From NCBI GenBank assembly GCA_004554385.1, contig SFMO01000083.1, positions 1-16,562 on the forward strand: a DNA stretch of 16,562 nt, in the 5' to 3' direction. The notes below the pieces were generated by a model. The model was given only the letters and a program-made list of their open reading frames with translations, was not told where the DNA came from and made no database searches. Made by a program: the position numbers and the translations under genes. Positions 12,160 through 16,562 of this stretch are shown here, piece by piece; position 1 is the first letter of the stretch, and the number at the start of each line of letters is the position of its first letter. Origin of the DNA: Ruminococcus flavefaciens (GTDB lineage Bacteria > Bacillota > Clostridia > Oscillospirales > Ruminococcaceae).

Positions 12160-13125
12160 TATATCATTTTCTTTTTTATAGGCAGTATTTCTGAACAGAT
12201 AATATTCATCGGTATCATTCAGCCTTACAGCCACAGCCTCTTCCTTGTCGGCATCGGCTGCCCTGTACGCCTTCAGTATCTCTGTGAACTCCGATCCGTA
12301 GGACACTCTGACCGTTACCGTTATTCTGCTGATGTAATCTCCTACATCATTTCCGGACATCTGCTCCTGCATCTCGTACCTTGTATTGCCAAGCACAGCG
12401 TAGGTCGGATACACACCAAAGGTACTCTGAAATGTCGGGGGAGCAGCAACACCGCCGCCCATCTCCTCGCCGTGACTTCCGTGCATTTTAGCAGATGTGG
12501 TAGTTGCAGCAGTTTCATTGCCATTTTCATTCACTTTTCCTGTATTAACATGCTCCTCTGTTGATGTATTGGACGGATGGGCACTTGTAGTTACAGGCGA
12601 TGCCACAACAGTAGTGGTCGAAGCAGCAGATACAGGGATATCTGTCATAGTTGTCTTGTTTTCCGAAGCTGTCTCTGAGCTTACGGGCTTTGCAGTTGTC
12701 TGCACAGAAGATGTTGTTTTCGCCGCTGCGGAAGTCTGCTTCGGCGGAGCAGTTACAGACACAGCAGAAGCCGCTGCGGTCTCTTTTCTTTCTTCTGAGG
12801 TGGTCACAGAAGTGACCTTAACGGTGGTTACTGTCTGAGATACAGTGGTAACTACAGCCACAGCTTCGTCAGAAGTAACTGTAGTCTCTGCCGCAGTATC
12901 TTCTGTAATATCAGTGACAGAAACGATACCCGGATCTCTGAATCCGTCGGGCTTCTTTATATCCGAGGCTATATGCCATACGCCTATGCCTGCTATGGCA
13001 GCAGCGCACACTCCCGAAACTGCATAGGAGGTATGCTTTATTCTGGCAGCTCTGACTTTTCTTTCCTCTATGAGCTTGTCGCCGCGTTCCATTATTCTTT
13101 TGGAAATATCTTCATAGCTCCTCAT
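12145..13125 (-). CDS. Membrane-anchored presumptive anti-sigma factor with long Thr/Ser/Val-rich stalk
   Basis: The 326-residue protein has a short cytoplasmic basic/amphipathic part (about 1-32, MRSYEDISKRIMERGDKLIE and onward). One membrane segment follows (about 33-54). A Thr/Ser/Val/Ala-rich stalk of about 150 residues (70-220) leads to a C-terminal extracellular domain (about 235-326, with FGVYPTYAVLGNTRYEM and DEYYLFRNTAY). No zinc-binding HxxxCxxC anti-sigma motif is present. The anti-sigma role is inferred from gene order: its start overlaps the last 14 bases of the ECF sigma gene. The ATG at 13125 is preferred because AAAGGAGGG stands 9 bases before it; the in-frame ATG at 13146 lies inside the sigma gene without a ribosome site. 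The sensory domain is not a family I recognise. Confidence 0.75.
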   Translation of the reverse strand: MRSYEDISKRIMERGDKLIEERKVRAARIKHTSYAVSGVCAAAIAGIGVWHIASDIKKPDGFRDPGIVSVTDITEDTAAETTVTSDEAVAVVTTVSQTVTTVKVTSVTTSEERKETAAASAVSVTAPPKQTSAAAKTTSSVQTTAKPVSSETASENKTTMTDIPVSAASTTTVVASPVTTSAHPSNTSTEEHVNTGKVNENGNETAATTTSAKMHGSHGEEMGGGVAAPPTFQSTFGVYPTYAVLGNTRYEMQEQMSGNDVGDYISRITVTVRVSYGSEFTEILKAYRAADADKEEAVAVRLNDTDEYYLFRNTAYKKENDISAEP

Positions 13126-13666
13126 ACTCAAAGCCCTCCTTTTCAAGTTTTTTCTTCAGTGCCGCCTTAGCACGGTACAGAAGATTACTTATCTGCCGCT
13201 CGTTTTTATGCATTATCTCAGCCGTTTCAGCAACTCCGAAATTCTCAAAATATACCAGATACAGCACCTGCCTGTAGTCGCCGCAGAGCTTTTCCATAGC
13301 GCTGTACAGCTGCCTTTTGTTCTGGTCTTGTATATGGTTCTTCTCTATATCTTCCCTGTCCGAGACGTCATAAAAATCATCAAGGGGAGCTTCGCGGAGC
13401 TTTCTGCGTTTTCTCAGCATATTAAGCACCGTATTCCGTCCCACAGCGTAAAGCCATGTTTTGAACGAGCTCTTACCCGAATAATCGGGCTTGTCCGCAT
13501 AGAGCTTCAGAAAGACCTCCTCGGCAAACTCCTCTGCCTCGGCAGTATTATCGGTAAAGCCAGTAAGATACAGCGTAAGACCGTCCCAGTACTCCGTGAC
13601 CAGTTCGGTAAAAGAATTTCTGTCACCATCAAGGAAACGGCGGTAGCTACTTGCACCGTTATCCAT
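13112..13666 (-). CDS. ECF-type RNA polymerase sigma factor
   Basis: The 184-residue protein has only sigma regions 2 and 4, as in extracytoplasmic-function sigma factors. Region 2 (about 15-90) contains DNTAEAEEFAEEVFLKLY and the DNA-melting block FKTWLYAVGRNTVLNMLRKR. Region 4 (about 122-172) contains LCGDYRQVLYLVYFENFG and the helix-turn-helix VAETAEIMHKNERQISNLLYRAKAALKK. AAAGGAG precedes the ATG. It is co-translated with the membrane anti-sigma gene and divergent from the dockerin gene. Upstream there is a perfect sigma-A promoter and, further in, an ECF-type motif shared with the dockerin gene, so autoregulation is likely. Confidence 0.95.
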   Translation of the reverse strand: MDNGASSYRRFLDGDRNSFTELVTEYWDGLTLYLTGFTDNTAEAEEFAEEVFLKLYADKPDYSGKSSFKTWLYAVGRNTVLNMLRKRRKLREAPLDDFYDVSDREDIEKNHIQDQNKRQLYSAMEKLCGDYRQVLYLVYFENFGVAETAEIMHKNERQISNLLYRAKAALKKKLEKEGFEYEEL

Positions 13667-13707
13667 AGACAGCTCCTTTCGTGATCGGTAAAAATTATCC
13701 TTCTATA

Positions 13708-13740
13708 ATATTAGTACCATTTTTCCGTGGTTTGTCTCAC
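13708..13740 (-). promoter_or_regulatory. Putative ECF promoter of the sigma/anti-sigma operon
   Basis: On the minus strand TGAGAC is followed after 15 bases by GGTACTAA. The block GTGAGA-N9-GAAAA-N2-GGTACTAA-N-AT is shared without gaps with 13832-13864 on the plus strand. The form resembles ECF promoters such as TGAAAC-N16-CGTA. It lies just downstream of the sigma-A promoter start point. Confidence 0.6.
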
Positions 13741-13744
13741 CTTG

Positions 13745-13773
13745 ATTATAAAGTTTTTTCGGTATATTGTCAA
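13745..13773 (-). promoter_or_regulatory. Perfect sigma-A promoter of the sigma/anti-sigma operon
   Basis: On the minus strand TTGACA (13773-13768), exactly 17 bases, TATAAT (13750-13745). This would give basal expression of the sigma factor and its inhibitor. Confidence 0.85.
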
Positions 13774-13831
13774 CAAAAAAACAGAAGCTTTTTTGACTTA
13801 TCCCACAAATGCAGTTTTTTTCAGAAAAAAA

Positions 13832-13864
13832 GTGAGATATTTCCGTGAAAAGCGGTACTAACAT
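13832..13864 (+). promoter_or_regulatory. Putative ECF promoter of the dockerin-protein gene
   Basis: TGAGAT, 15 bases, GGTACTAA, matching the motif at 13708-13740 gap-free over 33 positions. No sigma-A promoter is visible for this gene. The leader from the expected start near 13870 to the ATG would be about 48 bases. Confidence 0.6.
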
Positions 13865-13916
13865 AGTGAAAGGTAAAAATTCTCCGTTAATTGACCAATA
13901 TAAAGGAGCTGATACT

Positions 13917-16394
13917 ATGAAAAAGAAGATATTTGCAGCTATACTTGCAGCCATGTGCTGCACAGGAACATTCAATGCTGTGGGAATGCCCCTCAGTATC
14001 GCAGCCGAAACCACAGGCACAGTCTCGCAGGCAAGCGAAGCCGCAAAAACCGGTACACTCACCGTAACTGTCTACAATGAGGACGAGGGCGGCTTATACA
14101 CCGACGAGCATACCTCATTTATGGTATGCGGAGGTCCCGACCAGCCTGCTGCCCCCGGAATGGCAGGAGCAGTTTTCCTCTGCGATGTAACTCCGTCTGA
14201 AAGCAATCCTTTCGTACTTAATGACATTAACATCGTTGATAATTTCAAGTACACTATTGTCGATTCAGGCAGTCCCGATTATGACGGCTTTAATTACCGT
14301 ATCGACAATGAACGTTCCGATAGGACGTTCAAATTTACTGAGAATCCTGATCAGGATCTCAGTATTTACATGAAAAAGAATTATTTCGTTGTTAATTCTG
14401 ATAAATCAGTCACAGTTGCTACACACGGTCAGAATATTTACGATAATATTGGAGAGGTGTGCGGCCAAGCATTAGACCTCATAAACAGCGACGATTTCAA
14501 GGCTCTTGCTACAGCTGACAGGATAAGCAAAGCAAAAGAACTTATGAAGTCCCTCTCAGACGAGGAGCTTATCGCTGACTATGCCTTTGACGCAGAAAAT
14601 AATGTTATGAAGTTCACTTACAAATGCGGTACTATCACAGGTCAGCTGAGACCTGCCGTATTTGAGGACAAACACAAGCAGCTTGAAGCTGCCAGTGAAA
14701 CTGTAAGAGTCACAGTTATTGAGATAAACGGCGATACTCTTCTGGTAAAGCCTGCTGACGGCTCAGGCGCACTGCGCTCTGCTGACAGATTCACAGTGCC
14801 CGGAGTTCTGCTTCCTGCGGATACAGTCCCTGCCGCAGGCATGGAGCTTGAGATAACCTTCAACGGCGGTATCCTCGAAACATGGCCCGGTCAGTTCGGC
14901 AATATACAAAAGATAACTGTAATAAACGAAAAAACCGCTGCCGATGAGACACCGGACCTCACAAAGGGAACTAAGGCCATGACTCTTGACAACGTCAGAG
15001 AGATAGCCCAAAAGAAGGAAAGGATCACATGGTCCGACCTTGCCGAGTATAAATGCGAATGGAAAGGTATCGGTGCTTACACCCATATGGGAAGATTCGA
15101 CCTTGAAGACGGCTATTATCTCATCGTTGAGGGAAATCCGCCCCAGATGCCCGATGTCATCAGGCTCTATCACCGCGATGATGTGAACTTCATCGACCTG
15201 CGCTATCATAATACAGATAAGTTCATCAGCGATAATTTCTTCAAGGACTTCTGTAACATGACTGAGGACGAAACCAAGGCTTACTTCGCTGAAAAAGGGC
15301 TGACAGAGGAAAAGGGATACAGGGTATGGACTGCGGAAACAGCAGCAAGGGCTGCGGAGAATTACTTCGTTTCATTCCTTGTAAAGCTCCCTGCAAGCTT
15401 TACTGATTCAAAGGGCAATGAGATAATCAACGAGACCGCCGATGTGAACGACCTCTCCAGGATGATGACCGACAACAGCTTTGAGGAGCAGCACGGCAGC
15501 TTCTTCAGAGACCTCGACATTAATCTCTCCGGACTCTGCAATATAGGCAACGCACACTTCAATTACCGCAGCGAAGGTCCTGACGACGCAAAGGTACACA
15601 GAAGATACATCAGTATAGATGTGAACCCCAAGGTCAGTGTACACTGCACCAAGGAAGAAGCTGCTGAGATGTATGCGGACGCTCTCAACTATATCCAGCT
15701 TTCGCCTCAGTTTGCAGGCTTTGACTTAGGAAGCAAAATCCCATCCTACGGCGCAGATGATACTGCAAAGCTCAAGGGCGATGCCAACAATGACGGTCAG
15801 GTAGATATGTCAGACGTTGTGCTTATCATGCAGTCCCTTGCAAATCCCGATAAATACATTCTCTCAGAGGATGGCAGAGCAAACGCAGACACGGACGGCG
15901 ACGGCGTGACAGTAGGCGACGCACAGGCGATACAGAAGCATCTCCTCGGCATTATCGACTACATTACAGATACAGATACCATAAGAAAAATGGCTGCCGA
16001 CTTCTGTGCAGACCAGATGGTAAATATCACAGTTGTGCCAAAGGACAAAATGCCTGAGAATTTTGCAGACAAGTACGTATTCATCCGCAGAAACAACGAT
16101 AGCATAAGTGATTTTTCAGGCTTTGAACAGTTCCTGTGGAGAAATAACATCAAGGGCGGTATCGTCCGCTATATCCCCTATGATATCGACGACGATTCAG
16201 AGCTCAACAAGATCACCGAGAAGTTGTATCTCTACATACTCGAAAACAGTATTTCCGCAAGTGTACACAAAACAGACGATAAGATTATTGTGGGCTACAG
16301 CTGGTTCCAGGATGAAGTAAGTGAAAAGATCAAAGGATTTATCACTGAAAACAACATTGATCCCGACCTTATCGTTTACTCAGTTCTTGAATGA
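13917..16394 (+). CDS. Large secreted protein with internal type I dockerin
   Basis: The 825-residue protein begins with a signal peptide (MKKKIFAAILAAMCC..., likely cleaved after the SIAA near residue 35). The N-terminal part (about 45-140) is beta-rich, with TLTVTVYNEDEGGLY. Around residues 255-340 a small beta domain has VRVTVIEINGDTLLVKP. A middle region (about 345-600) holds a WSDLAEYKCEWKGIGAYTH block. A type I dockerin occupies about 619-682: two calcium-binding loops, GDANNDGQVDMSDVVLIMQS and ADTDGDGVTVGDAQAIQKHL. A C-terminal domain of about 140 residues follows, ending ENNIDPDLIVYSVLE. Dockerins bind cohesins in cellulosomes. No glycoside hydrolase, CBM or protease motif is recognisable. 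The ATG at 13917 has AAAGGAG 8 bases upstream. Confidence 0.9.
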   Translation: MKKKIFAAILAAMCCTGTFNAVGMPLSIAAETTGTVSQASEAAKTGTLTVTVYNEDEGGLYTDEHTSFMVCGGPDQPAAPGMAGAVFLCDVTPSESNPFVLNDINIVDNFKYTIVDSGSPDYDGFNYRIDNERSDRTFKFTENPDQDLSIYMKKNYFVVNSDKSVTVATHGQNIYDNIGEVCGQALDLINSDDFKALATADRISKAKELMKSLSDEELIADYAFDAENNVMKFTYKCGTITGQLRPAVFEDKHKQLEAASETVRVTVIEINGDTLLVKPADGSGALRSADRFTVPGVLLPADTVPAAGMELEITFNGGILETWPGQFGNIQKITVINEKTAADETPDLTKGTKAMTLDNVREIAQKKERITWSDLAEYKCEWKGIGAYTHMGRFDLEDGYYLIVEGNPPQMPDVIRLYHRDDVNFIDLRYHNTDKFISDNFFKDFCNMTEDETKAYFAEKGLTEEKGYRVWTAETAARAAENYFVSFLVKLPASFTDSKGNEIINETADVNDLSRMMTDNSFEEQHGSFFRDLDINLSGLCNIGNAHFNYRSEGPDDAKVHRRYISIDVNPKVSVHCTKEEAAEMYADALNYIQLSPQFAGFDLGSKIPSYGADDTAKLKGDANNDGQVDMSDVVLIMQSLANPDKYILSEDGRANADTDGDGVTVGDAQAIQKHLLGIIDYITDTDTIRKMAADFCADQMVNITVVPKDKMPENFADKYVFIRRNNDSISDFSGFEQFLWRNNIKGGIVRYIPYDIDDDSELNKITEKLYLYILENSISASVHKTDDKIIVGYSWFQDEVSEKIKGFITENNIDPDLIVYSVLE

Positions 16395-16408
16395 TATGAC
16401 ATATAAAG

Positions 16409-16428
16409 AAAAAGCTCCGCTTTTGAAA
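16409..16428 (+). terminator. Half of a terminator, apparently split by the insertion sequence
   Basis: AAAAAGCTCCGC (16409-16420) looks like the left arm of a terminator of the dockerin gene, with loop bases TTTTGAAA. The expected right arm GCGGAGCTTTTT is absent before the IS end at about 16429. A small stem AAAAGC/GCTTTT is all that can form here. Confidence 0.45.
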
Positions 16429-16562
16429 TGCTCCCCTTTTGTTAGACAATGTGGTATAATAGAAATATACCAAAATGAAGTCTAACGAAAGGGGACATTT
16501 TTATGCCAAAAGGAAAACCAAACAAGAGATATACACCTGAATTCAAGATCAAGGTTGTTGAA
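16429..16562 (+). mobile_element. Left end of an IS3-type insertion sequence (cut by window edge)
   Basis: The element starts with a TG-led end TGCTCCCCTTTTGTTAGACA. TCCCCTTTTGTTAGAC (16432-16447) is repeated in inverted form as GTCTAACGAAAGGGGA (16480-16495) with one mismatch, just before the transposase start. Between them TG-G-TATAAT (16452-16460) is an extended -10 promoter. The right end is outside the window. The exact terminus may differ by a base or two. Confidence 0.75.
16503..16562 (+). CDS. IS3-family transposase OrfA (first 20 codons)
   Basis: The N-terminus MPKGKPNKRYTPEFKIKVVE is typical of the helix-turn-helix OrfA (transposase 8) proteins of IS3-type elements, where a basic start is followed by YTPEFK-KVV. 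AAAGGGG lies 8 bases before the ATG. The rest of OrfA and the OrfB integrase-type catalytic part lie to the right of the window. Confidence 0.8.
   Translation, partial: MPKGKPNKRYTPEFKIKVVE

Noticed and set aside
12497..12838. 113-codon Val/Ala-rich open frame on the plus strand
   Set aside because: It is the complement of the Thr-rich stalk codons of the anti-sigma gene.
13208..13684. 158-codon open frame on the plus strand
   Set aside because: It is antisense to the ECF sigma gene and has no ribosome site.

Overview
The window looks like chromosomal DNA of a low-GC Gram-positive anaerobe of the Ruminococcus/Oscillospiraceae type. The evidence is a secreted protein with a type I dockerin, strong AGGAGG ribosome sites, near-consensus sigma-A promoters, lipoproteins with lipoboxes, an HrcA/CIRCE-controlled chaperone operon and a tetrahydrofolate riboswitch in front of a folT-folC operon. 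The species assignment is inference from these traits, not from a search.

Layout. Positions 1-612 (minus) hold the N-terminal part of a ChvE-like sugar-binding lipoprotein that runs off the left edge. Two plus-strand membrane-protein genes follow: a rhomboid-like protein without a visible catalytic motif (930-1595), and a zinc-ribbon/DUF805 protein with a 13-copy YGQ hexapeptide spacer (1721-2713). From 8889 down to 2771, all on the minus strand, lies the heat-shock cluster hrcA-grpE-dnaK-small membrane ORF-dnaJ, followed by two small genes (a DUF6483-like protein and a ferritin-like DUF2383-type protein). A perfect CIRCE operator sits just behind the hrcA promoter. Divergent from it, a consensus promoter and a THF riboswitch lead into folT and folC (9321-11158), which overlap by 4 bases.

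The right third holds a lipoprotein gene (11299-12000, minus) separated from folC by a nested palindrome, then an ECF sigma factor and its membrane-anchored presumptive anti-sigma factor (13666-12145, minus). Divergent from these is an 825-residue secreted protein with an internal dockerin (13917-16394, plus). A gap-free 33-base motif of ECF-promoter type, TGAGA(C/T)-N15-GGTACTAA, occurs once in front of each of these two divergent units, so the sigma factor probably drives both its own operon and the dockerin protein. The window ends with the left end and first 20 codons of an IS3-type insertion sequence, apparently inserted into the dockerin gene's terminator.

The best candidates for undescribed biology are the ECF sigma/anti-sigma/dockerin unit with its shared promoter, the FUS-like low-complexity spacer in the DUF805 protein, a hairpin that is both terminator and ribosome-site mask between the two small genes after dnaJ, and the small membrane protein coupled to dnaK.
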